In this document: positions 8,245 through 15,672 of the stretch, piece by piece | Position numbering within the stretch: the stretch's first letter is position 1 | Layout: the number at the start of each line of letters is the position of its first letter | NCBI RefSeq assembly: GCF_004791695.1 | Contig: NZ_SRSO01000018.1 | Span: 1 to 64,000, forward strand | Length of the DNA: 64,000 nt | Direction: 5' to 3' | Origin: Flavivirga rizhaonensis | GTDB taxonomy: Bacteria; Bacteroidota; Bacteroidia; Flavobacteriales; Flavobacteriaceae | The notes under the pieces: generated by a model | Databases searched by the model: none | Told to the model about the DNA's origin: nothing | What the model saw: the letters and a program-made list of their open reading frames with translations, nothing else | Position numbers and translations under genes: made by a program

Positions 8245-10752
8245 ATGAGGTCTATTAAATTACTAGTTGTTGCCTTTTTGTTAATATCAAATTTTGCAAT
8301 AGCACAGATTACTGGAAAAATACAAGATACTACTGATAATTATCCTTTAGAATATGCCACAGTAGCACTTTATAACCAAGATGACAAATCACTTGTAACG
8401 GGCGTTATTACAAATATTGATGGTGTTTTTATTATTGAAAATGTTAAAAATGGACGCTATTATTTAGAAGCGTCTTTTGTTGGTTATACCACGAAAACTA
8501 TTCAAAATATAGACATCTATAAAGGTAATAAACGTATAGATTTAGGAGTCATAAAATTGGTTTTAGGAAATCGACTTAACGAAGTGGAAATTAGGGGAGA
8601 ACGTGCAACAGTAATTAACAAAATTGACCGTCAAGTATTCGATTCTAAAAATTTTCAAAATAGCCAGGGTGGTAGCGCAACTGATATTATTAAAAACTTG
8701 CCTTCGGTATCTGTTGATGGTTTAGGAGGTATAAGCGTTAGAGGAAGTAAAGGGTTTGCTGTTTTAATTAATGGAAAACCTACCCAGGGGGATGCTAGTG
8801 CTATTTTAGCGCAATTACCTGCCAATGCCTTAGAAAAAATAGAAATTATTACAGCACCATCTGCAAAATACGACCCCGAAGGCAAGGGTGGTATTTTAAA
8901 TATTATTACAAAAGAAGGCGCTACTAACGGAACATTTGCACAAATAAACCTGCGTGGTGGGTTTCCGTCGATTGAACCTTATGATACTCAAGTGTCGGCA
9001 CAACGCTACGGAATAGATGCTACCATTAATAAAAGAACCGATAAATGGAATTTATCATTTGGAACCAGTTACCAGCGTAATGATAAAACTGGTAGAAGAG
9101 AAGGCGAGTTATTTATTGTAAACCAAGCAGAAGATAAACAAACCTTTTTGCCATCAGACGGAGAACGTAGTTTTGACAATATTAGTTATAATGGTCGTTT
9201 TACTGTAGACTTTACACCAAATAAAAACGATGAATTCTCATTAGGCTTTTTTGCGGGGAAACATACTGTTGATAGGTTAGCAGATATTACCTATTTTGAT
9301 AATCACGCTATTTCTCCCATTGGAAGCAATAACAGATTATACACCTTTTCGTATTACAACCACAACTTAAGAACCCGTAAAGGAGATTTTGTGCTGGGGA
9401 GTTTTGATTATGGGCATACTTTTGGTGATAAATCAAAAGTATCAACATCATTTTTATATGAATATACCTTTTTAGGGGGTCCAACCTATAACGACAATGT
9501 AGATACTCCAGCCTATAATGTTATTTATCAACAAGAATTTAATACCAACGATAATCCTTTACATGGGGTGCGTTATAATTTAGATTATAAATGGAAACCG
9601 TTTTCATTTGGAATTATTGAAACAGGATATCAATTTAGAAATTTAAATCACGAAGGCGAATTTGTTTATGAGCGCGACGGGGTTGTCGTGCCAGAGTTTT
9701 CAAGTAATATTGAGTTAAAAAGAACACTTCATTCGGCCTATGGACAATTAACAGGAGCTAAAGACAAATGGGATTATGCTGCTGGTGTACGTTTAGAATC
9801 AATGAATAGAAAGTACACTGAAGCTTTGGTTAGTGAAGCAGTTCCAAATGAATATAAATACGATTTTGTAAAATTGTTTCCTTCAGCATCATTACAATAT
9901 TCGGTAAACGACGATACCAAAATTAAAGCGGCTTATAGTAAGAGAGTAGAGCGTACCACTACCTTAAAAATGAATAGTTTCGCAGAACGTGAGCATTCAG
10001 AAGTTTTTGAACAAGGAGACAATCGTTTACTTCCTGAATTTATAGATTTGGTAGAGCTTGGTGTTAACAAAAAATTCAATAATAACACTTCTGGATATGC
10101 AACGGCTTATTATAGACATGTAAACAACGCTATTAATCGTGTTAATACCCTAGCTTATGAGAGTAATGGTGCTGTAATTGATACTATTTTAAACCGTGTG
10201 TATTCTAATGTTGGAAAAAGCAATGCTATAGGCATAGAACTTGGTACACAATTTAAAGCCGCCAAAAATTGGAGCAATTTTATAGGTGCGAATATATATA
10301 ACTACGATATAGATGGGGATTTTGTGTTTAGACATCGCGATGGTATTACCAGAAATTACAATGTAAATAGTAGCAACACGATCTATTCGTTTAATGTAAA
10401 TTCTACCTATTCGTTCTGGAAAAATGCTACTTTGCAATTTACTTTTAACTACCTGTCTGAAACTAATACCGCACAGGGTCAAGACTCTCAGTTCTATTCC
10501 CCAAATTTAACCTTGAAAAAATCGTTTTTAGACAGTCGATTAGTAGCTACATTACAATGGCAAAATATCGATATGGGATTATTAAAAACGAACGAACAAA
10601 GTATTGCTACTTCCAGAGCAAATGAATTTTATACCTATACCAATTATGTGTATGAAGTAGATATGATTACCTTAAATCTATCCTATACTTTTAATAAGGT
10701 TAAAAACAAATCGAAGTTTATAGATAGTGAATTTGGTAAAAAAGAGTTTTAA
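8245..10752 (+). CDS. Outer-membrane beta-barrel receptor (TonB-dependent type, OMP_b-brl_3-like)
   Basis: The 835-residue protein starts at ATG 8245, where a signal peptide appears (MRSIKLLVVAFLLISNFAIAQ). The upstream ATG at 8152 adds 31 residues with no signal and is unlikely. After the signal comes a carboxypeptidase-like regulatory domain (ITGKIQDTTDNYPLEYATVA, about 21-110), then a plug domain (GGISVRGSKGFAVLINGKP, PSAKYDPEGKGGILNIITK), then a long beta-barrel ending in an aromatic-rich strand. This family takes up large or scarce substrates with TonB energy. No SusD partner is adjacent and the substrate is unknown. Confidence 0.85.
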   Translation: MRSIKLLVVAFLLISNFAIAQITGKIQDTTDNYPLEYATVALYNQDDKSLVTGVITNIDGVFIIENVKNGRYYLEASFVGYTTKTIQNIDIYKGNKRIDLGVIKLVLGNRLNEVEIRGERATVINKIDRQVFDSKNFQNSQGGSATDIIKNLPSVSVDGLGGISVRGSKGFAVLINGKPTQGDASAILAQLPANALEKIEIITAPSAKYDPEGKGGILNIITKEGATNGTFAQINLRGGFPSIEPYDTQVSAQRYGIDATINKRTDKWNLSFGTSYQRNDKTGRREGELFIVNQAEDKQTFLPSDGERSFDNISYNGRFTVDFTPNKNDEFSLGFFAGKHTVDRLADITYFDNHAISPIGSNNRLYTFSYYNHNLRTRKGDFVLGSFDYGHTFGDKSKVSTSFLYEYTFLGGPTYNDNVDTPAYNVIYQQEFNTNDNPLHGVRYNLDYKWKPFSFGIIETGYQFRNLNHEGEFVYERDGVVVPEFSSNIELKRTLHSAYGQLTGAKDKWDYAAGVRLESMNRKYTEALVSEAVPNEYKYDFVKLFPSASLQYSVNDDTKIKAAYSKRVERTTTLKMNSFAEREHSEVFEQGDNRLLPEFIDLVELGVNKKFNNNTSGYATAYYRHVNNAINRVNTLAYESNGAVIDTILNRVYSNVGKSNAIGIELGTQFKAAKNWSNFIGANIYNYDIDGDFVFRHRDGITRNYNVNSSNTIYSFNVNSTYSFWKNATLQFTFNYLSETNTAQGQDSQFYSPNLTLKKSFLDSRLVATLQWQNIDMGLLKTNEQSIATSRANEFYTYTNYVYEVDMITLNLSYTFNKVKNKSKFIDSEFGKKEF

Positions 10753-11149
10753 TCGAAAAGAGTTCTCCGAGGCTCAGCCTCCGTTGAAATTGTCATTCCC
10801 ATGCCTGTCTCAACTTGATTGGGTATGAAACGAGCGAGACCTGTGCTGAGTACTTTGGCTGCGCTCAGTATAAACTAAAGTCGAAGCATACCTCTATGGC
10901 TCTGTCGAGGATAGTTGGTTTCAAGAAATTCTTTATTGAATTCTCTATCTATACATAAGTTACTAACTGACGCATTAAATGAAGCTCATTCTATTCTAAG
11001 ACCAGATTCTACTGGAAATAAAGTCAGATCCAACTCTGGAGTTATATTTTTTCATCCAAAGACTAACACAGTTAAATTCATCAAATACTAGAGAAGAATA
11101 TAGGTCGAACTCGCGTTATTTTAAAACGGAACAGGGTGAGTCATAATAA
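10753..11149. other. Repeat-rich gap with a possible gene remnant
   Basis: The part at 10770-10920 holds low-complexity dispersed repeat arms (GAGGCTCAGCCTCCG, CTGAGTACTTTGGCTGCGCTC). From 10921 to a TAG at 11089-11091 one plus-strand frame stays open without a start codon and reads like protein (LLTDALNEAHSILRPDSTG, GVIFFHPKTNTVKFIKY). This could be the 3' end of a lost gene. I do not recognise the family. Confidence 0.3.
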
Positions 11150-11286
11150 AAAGAGGCTGTCTGAAAAGTGGTTAATCTTGTCATTCAGAGCAACGCGAAG
11201 AATCTTATTTCACTCATAATCAGAGTCATATATTTTAAAGAGATTCTTCATTCCATTCAGAATGACACTTTTTAGACAGCCTCTTT
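11150..11286. mobile_element. MITE-like inverted-repeat element
   Basis: Terminal inverted repeats of 21 bp with one mismatch (AAAGAGGCTGTCTGAAAAGTG at 11150-11170, and its complement at 11266-11286) flank inner arms (TCATTCAGAGCAACGCGAAG / GATTCTTCATTCC). The 137-bp unit encodes nothing. A related copy lies at 29137-29250. It sits between two convergent genes and may also act as a bidirectional terminator. Confidence 0.55.
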
Positions 11287-11290
11287 GCTT

Positions 11291-13579
11291 TTAAGTATAT
11301 TCTTCTTCAGGATTACTTGCAAGGGTTGCAGGTTCAACAGAACTATCATGAGCATTATGATATTCTTGTAGGAGATTCATAGTTGCCGTTAATAAATCTT
11401 TTGTTTCTAAAAGAAGACTGAAATATAAAGTTGTATTTTTTGGACTGGATTCTTCGGTTCTGGTGCGTTCTACTTGTATTTGTATTTTTTCAGTAACTAA
11501 ATCAAAAATTTCTTTTTTATTATTTAAAATAGCACCAATTTGTTCGAATGATCGTGAATCAAAAGCTTTTTTAGTTGTGTTAAATAATGACTCAAGATCC
11601 TGGTCAATTTGTTTAAGTTCTTTAATTTGATTGAACTTTAATTTCTTATGATTGTTGTTTACATGTTTATGACTTACTTTAGAAATATATTCTAATGATT
11701 GTGTCATATCTTGTAAATACCCTAATATGTTAATATAGAAGTTACTTGCACCTAAGCTAGATTCGTCTAAATTTTTAATAAAATAAAATATATTGTCACG
11801 TAATTCATCGATTTCATAAGATAGCTTCACGATGTTTTTCTTATTCTTTTTTAGTAAAACTAAATCTTGTTTTGCTAAACCATCTATAGCACTAGAATAA
11901 ATCTTGTTACCACGTTTTACAACATTAGCTATATTGTTTGCGCTTTCATGTATAACACCTTGAATAGAGCTGCTTTCAGCTTGTGTTAGACTATCTTCAT
12001 CAACAACTTTTTTTGAACTCTCTTTATGTGATAAGTAATTTCTAACTAATAGAATAATAGTTAATAATAACAAAATAGGTGTCATTACACTAGGGTTCCA
12101 TTTAATTAAAAAGACCACTGTTCCTGCAGCAATAAAGGCACCAATGGCGGTACCAAACCATCCACCAATAACATTTAGTACACCTGCAACTCTATAAACG
12201 GCACTTTCTCTTCCCCAAGCACGATCTGCAAACGATGTACCCATGGCAACCATAAAGGTTACATAAGTTGTAGATAGAGGCAATTTCATTGATGTTGCAA
12301 TAGCGATTAACACACCTGCTACCATTAGGTTTACAGAAGCTCTAATCATATCAAAAGCAGGCACATTGATGCTTTGGTCTTTTGTTAATACAACATCTGG
12401 TTTTTCAAAACTCTTACCTATTTTTTCTTGAGTAGATACAGGTACAATTTTACTAAATACATCAGATAACCAAGTGGACCCTTTTACAACGCTTCTTGAT
12501 AATATATTTGGCTCGAATTTTTCGTGTGTATCTCCTTGACGAGATAAACTTATTTCAGTTTCTGCTACTGTTTTGGCTTTCTTGGAAAACCATAAGGTTA
12601 ATACCATAATACCACCAGCTATAAATAGTAATAATGGCTCAGCAGGTACTTTCTTGTCAAGTACTTCCATTGAAAACATGGAGGCATCAACACCAGAACC
12701 AATCCATGCTTCATAAGAATGATAGGCGGCCATTGGTACACCAATAAAGTTTACTAAATCATTACCAGAAAAAGCGAGTGCCAAACCAAAAGTTCCAACA
12801 GCAATTACAACAAGTAAGATCGTTTTTTTGAATACCTTTTGGAATCCGAATGAAAATAAAGTCCAAAAAATTAAGCTTCCTAGTATAATAAGCAATTCAT
12901 TGCCTTCAAGAAGGTCTTTAAGATCTTTATAATAAGGCGTCCCTTTTAGTCCTTTTAAAAAGATAAAATAAGTGATAGCAGCTAAAGAAATACCGCCAAA
13001 GATAGCTCCGAAATTTTTTATTTTCTTCTCATAATGGAACGTAAAAACTAAACGAGAAACCCATTGTACGATGGCTCCAACCGTAAAAGCAATGAATACA
13101 GACATTATTATGCCTCGAATAATTTCTAAAGCTTTCTTTGTATTTATATAATCTCCCAGATTAGCAAAAGTTTGAGAATCTGAAGCACTAATTTTTATTA
13201 ATGACATAACCACAGCAGCACCTAATAAGTTAAATACAATAGAAACTGTTGTAGATGTTGGCAACCCTAATGTGTTAAAGAAATCTAACAGTAATATGTC
13301 TGTAATCATTACAGCCATAAAAATATACATGATTTCTTCAAAATTAAACATGGCTGGCACGAAAATTCCTTTACGGGCAACTTCCATCATTCCACTTGAA
13401 AAAACGGCTCCAATAAAAATACCTAAACTTGCAACTATCATAATAGTTCGCATTGAAATGGCTTTAGAGCCAATAGCGGAGTTTAGGAAATTTATAGCAT
13501 CATTACTTACTCCAACTACAATATCAGCAATCGCTAAAACTGTAATGGCAATTAGCATTAATAAATATATATTATCCAT
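11291..13579 (-). CDS. Inorganic phosphate transporter, Pit family, fused to a PhoU-like domain
   Basis: The 762 residues have the two PHO4/Pit halves: an N-terminal half with VGVSNDAINFLNSAIGSKAI (about 22-41) and TLGLPTSTTVSIVF, and a second half around residues 400-500 with KLPLSTTYVTFMVAMGTSFA. Ten or more membrane helices are visible. From about residue 540 a cytoplasmic, charged, helical domain (DUF47/PhoU-like) follows. Pit carriers move metal-phosphate by proton or sodium symport, and the C-terminal domain is expected to regulate transport. It lies downstream of an OprP-like porin, and the gap between them carries a Pho-box-like direct repeat. Confidence 0.9.
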   Translation of the reverse strand: MDNIYLLMLIAITVLAIADIVVGVSNDAINFLNSAIGSKAISMRTIMIVASLGIFIGAVFSSGMMEVARKGIFVPAMFNFEEIMYIFMAVMITDILLLDFFNTLGLPTSTTVSIVFNLLGAAVVMSLIKISASDSQTFANLGDYINTKKALEIIRGIIMSVFIAFTVGAIVQWVSRLVFTFHYEKKIKNFGAIFGGISLAAITYFIFLKGLKGTPYYKDLKDLLEGNELLIILGSLIFWTLFSFGFQKVFKKTILLVVIAVGTFGLALAFSGNDLVNFIGVPMAAYHSYEAWIGSGVDASMFSMEVLDKKVPAEPLLLFIAGGIMVLTLWFSKKAKTVAETEISLSRQGDTHEKFEPNILSRSVVKGSTWLSDVFSKIVPVSTQEKIGKSFEKPDVVLTKDQSINVPAFDMIRASVNLMVAGVLIAIATSMKLPLSTTYVTFMVAMGTSFADRAWGRESAVYRVAGVLNVIGGWFGTAIGAFIAAGTVVFLIKWNPSVMTPILLLLTIILLVRNYLSHKESSKKVVDEDSLTQAESSSIQGVIHESANNIANVVKRGNKIYSSAIDGLAKQDLVLLKKNKKNIVKLSYEIDELRDNIFYFIKNLDESSLGASNFYINILGYLQDMTQSLEYISKVSHKHVNNNHKKLKFNQIKELKQIDQDLESLFNTTKKAFDSRSFEQIGAILNNKKEIFDLVTEKIQIQVERTRTEESSPKNTTLYFSLLLETKDLLTATMNLLQEYHNAHDSSVEPATLASNPEEEYT

Positions 13580-13600
13580 AATTTAATTAAAATAAGTTTG

Positions 13601-13645
13601 CAAATATCTTAAGTGTTACTAAGTAATATGTTACGTAAATGTTAT
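13601..13645 (-). promoter_or_regulatory. Pho-box-like repeat and -7 element upstream of the Pit gene
   Basis: The plus strand shows ATGTTAC (13628-13634) and ATGTTAT (13639-13645), 11 bp apart. The gene-strand -7 candidate GATATTTG (13608-13601) lies 21 nt before the ATG. The repeats fall on the same 11-bp grid relative to the -7 element as in the neighbouring porin and receptor promoters. Confidence 0.5.
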
Positions 13646-13648
13646 GTT

Positions 13649-14860
13649 TTAAAAATGAATGTCAAATTGTAATCTCCACATTAATTCATTGTTTGCACCA
13701 TCAACTTCTAAGTGGCTAATATCGGTTTGTACTTTTAAACTGTGTCCTGCAATATATTTAGATACGCCTAAGGTATATTGACTTTCAGGGTTTTTACCTG
13801 TAATAGCTTTGTCTAACTCTATATTAGTATAACGCCCAGAAACTTCCCAACTATTTTTAAACAAATATCCAGTTTGTAAGTTTAGACCTTTCCCTACTTG
13901 AACAACAACTTGTTTTCCATCTTTTAATAAAGGAGAATCATCAGAGTTTTTTGCAAAAGGATCTTTGGCATCTCTGTCGGCATATTCTGCCATAAATGAA
14001 AAGCCTTTATACTTAAACATAGCATCAATAAATAGGGTGTTAATATTTGTTTCATAAAAACCATCACCATTATCTTTGATCATATAAGATCCTTGATTGC
14101 TCCTGTTTTTAACGGCATTATTATTATGATCATAAGCTACAGCTAATGATAACTTTGGTGTTTGTTCACGAGTTAAATCGCCTCCTTTATAGTCTCCTTT
14201 ACTTATAAAACTTCCAAAAGGGAATAATTCTACACGTCCTGTAAATTGGTGCCCACCTAAATTACCAGTGGTAATATTTCTGCCTTCACCTTGGGCAATA
14301 GAAAATATTTCTTTAATAATAAACTTATCAGACAGCTTAAAATGGTGTCTTAGTTGCATACCCATATCTCTATCTATTGTAAATCTACTATTTAATAAAG
14401 AACGATCTACTTGTTGAAGATTTGCTGAGGAAATAACACGTTCTCTGTTTCCTGGAAGTTTTGTTTGTCCGAACCATAATTCGAAATTTTCGTAAAAGTT
14501 CCACATAACAACGGCATCTAAAATATACCTTGGCGCATTACTAGTAAATTGTGAAGCACCAGATTGGTCTCTATTTGACAAGCCTAATTCAAATTTATAC
14601 TTAAATTTTGGGCTAAAAGCATAACCATCAAATTTTAAACGCGAACGTCTAATTAACATGCTAGATTCATTGCTTTCACCATCTTCCCAAATAGAAGTAG
14701 TTAAAAATTGAGCTCTTAATCCAATTTTCATAGTCCAAGTACTATCCTTTCCTACCAGATTAAATAATCCTTTTCCAAATTTTGGTGCGTTTGATTCTTG
14801 TGCGTTTACAACAGTTAGAGCAAATAAAAAAAATGCTACAAGCGTAGTTTTAAGTTTCAT
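13649..14860 (-). CDS. Phosphate-selective porin O/P family outer-membrane protein
   Basis: The 403-residue protein starts at ATG 14860, where a signal peptide begins (MKLKTTLVAFFLFALTVVNAQ). The longer frame from 14887 has no sense as a start. The body alternates beta-strand segments typical of a 16-18-strand porin, with the family-like GLRAQFLTTSIW and LIRRSRLKFDGYAFSPKFKY early and an aromatic C-terminus (WRLQFDIHF). OprO/OprP-type porins pass phosphate or polyphosphate across the outer membrane. Its position before the Pit gene, and similar promoter repeats, support a phosphate role. Confidence 0.85.
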   Translation of the reverse strand: MKLKTTLVAFFLFALTVVNAQESNAPKFGKGLFNLVGKDSTWTMKIGLRAQFLTTSIWEDGESNESSMLIRRSRLKFDGYAFSPKFKYKFELGLSNRDQSGASQFTSNAPRYILDAVVMWNFYENFELWFGQTKLPGNRERVISSANLQQVDRSLLNSRFTIDRDMGMQLRHHFKLSDKFIIKEIFSIAQGEGRNITTGNLGGHQFTGRVELFPFGSFISKGDYKGGDLTREQTPKLSLAVAYDHNNNAVKNRSNQGSYMIKDNGDGFYETNINTLFIDAMFKYKGFSFMAEYADRDAKDPFAKNSDDSPLLKDGKQVVVQVGKGLNLQTGYLFKNSWEVSGRYTNIELDKAITGKNPESQYTLGVSKYIAGHSLKVQTDISHLEVDGANNELMWRLQFDIHF

Positions 14861-14884
14861 TATAAGTATAAGTTTTTGTCGCTG

Positions 14885-14919
14885 CAAAGAACTAATACTA
14901 ATGTTAACTTAATGTTAAC
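14885..14919 (-). promoter_or_regulatory. Pho-box-like repeat and -7 element of the porin gene
   Basis: The plus strand shows ATGTTAAC at 14901-14908 and again at 14912-14919, exactly 11 bp apart. The gene-strand element GTTCTTTG (14892-14885) is 8 nt from the nearer repeat and 24 nt before the ATG. The TTCTTTG core recurs in the promoters at 17746, 20713 and 21466. Confidence 0.6.
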
Positions 14920-14934
14920 TAAGGATTAAATAAA

Positions 14935-15040
14935 AACTAATAAAAGGCTGCCTTGGCCTAAGGCAGCCTCATTAGAAATCATAATAATGTAGTCGACAAA
15001 AACTAATAGATTATAATGAAATACTAATTTTAGTCTTAAG
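14935..15040 (-). ncRNA. Candidate small RNA ending in a strong terminator
   Basis: A perfect 10-bp stem (AGGCTGCCTT / AAGGCAGCCT, 14945-14969), followed on the minus strand by a U-rich tail, is a good intrinsic terminator, yet no minus-strand gene ends near it. About 80 nt upstream a GAGATTTG (15055-15048) could be a -7 element, with weak ATGTTAT-like heptamers (15075, 15086) behind it on the 11-bp grid. A roughly 100-nt RNA is possible. The ends are estimates. Confidence 0.3.
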
Positions 15041-15162
15041 ACAAATACAAATCTCTTAGTTTAAAGTAACTTGAATGTGATGTAAATATTAAGTAATCAT
15101 TAAGGATTCCAATGTTAAATCTTAAAATCTATTTATTTATTAATCAGTGCGTTAATGTTTTA

Positions 15163-15218
15163 ATGTTAACTTAATGTTATGTAAAGGTTGATTTAGTGTT
15201 ATCTTATTTGTATATTTG
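15163..15218 (+). promoter_or_regulatory. Promoter of the YwqK-like gene with phased Pho-like repeats
   Basis: Heptamers ATGTTAA (15163), ATGTTAT (15174), a weak AGGTTGA (15185) and GTGTTAT (15196) lie on an exact 11-bp grid. Eight nt later is a canonical Bacteroidota -7 box, TATATTTG (15211-15218), 25 nt before the ATG. The spacing equals that of the other putative Pho promoters, but the heptamer orientation relative to transcription is reversed. Confidence 0.55.
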
Positions 15219-15243
15219 GTATATAATGTTAAAACCCATAATT

Positions 15244-15597
15244 ATGAAGAACTCAATTTTATTTTATTTTGCCTTTTTAATTACTGTGGTATCTTTTGGT
15301 CAACAAAAGAGAGATTTAAAACATAACAAAGACACGAACTTAATTGAAGTTGTTTATTATCATGACAATGGTGCTGTAAGCCAAACAGGGACTTACACAG
15401 CAGATGGTAAACTACATGGTGAGTGGTTGAGTTTTAACACAGAAGGCAAAAAAGTAGTTTCTGCAAATTATGATAATGGTAAAAAAGTCGGCAAGTGGTT
15501 TTATTGGAATAATGAAACTGTAAAAGAAGTAGATTATAGTGCTAATGTTATAGCTGGTTTAAAGGAATCTGACACCAAAGGGAATCAAGGTATTTAA
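15244..15597 (+). CDS. Secreted YwqK/MORN-like small protein
   Basis: The ORF can be opened from a GTG at 15196, but the signal peptide begins at ATG 15244 (MKNSILFYFAFLITVVSFGQ), giving 117 residues. The promoter -7 box at 15211 also lies after the GTG and rules it out. The mature part has MORN-like repeats: EVVYYHDNGAVSQTGTY, GKLHGEWLSFNTEGK, GKKVGKWFYWNNE. Proteins of this type are often annotated YwqK antitoxin-like, but no toxin is next to it. It is probably periplasmic or surface-exposed. The promoter architecture ties it to the phosphate genes around it. Confidence 0.75.
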   Translation: MKNSILFYFAFLITVVSFGQQKRDLKHNKDTNLIEVVYYHDNGAVSQTGTYTADGKLHGEWLSFNTEGKKVVSANYDNGKKVGKWFYWNNETVKEVDYSANVIAGLKESDTKGNQGI

Positions 15598-15616
15598 ACT
15601 AAAAAAATAGTTAATA

Positions 15617-15651
15617 AAAAAAGCATCCTAAGAAATTTAGGATGCTTTTTT
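15617..15651. terminator. Bidirectional terminator between convergent genes
   Basis: AAAAGCATCCTAA pairs with TTAGGATGCTTTT around a 4-nt loop, with A/T-runs on both sides. It lies between the YwqK-like gene and the lipoprotein gene. Confidence 0.85.
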
Positions 15652-15672
15652 GTGAATTAAATATGTTATTTT

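Noticed and set aside
15196-15243. GTG start of the YwqK-like gene
   Set aside because: The -7 box and Pho-like heptamer overlap this segment, and the signal peptide starts at 15244.
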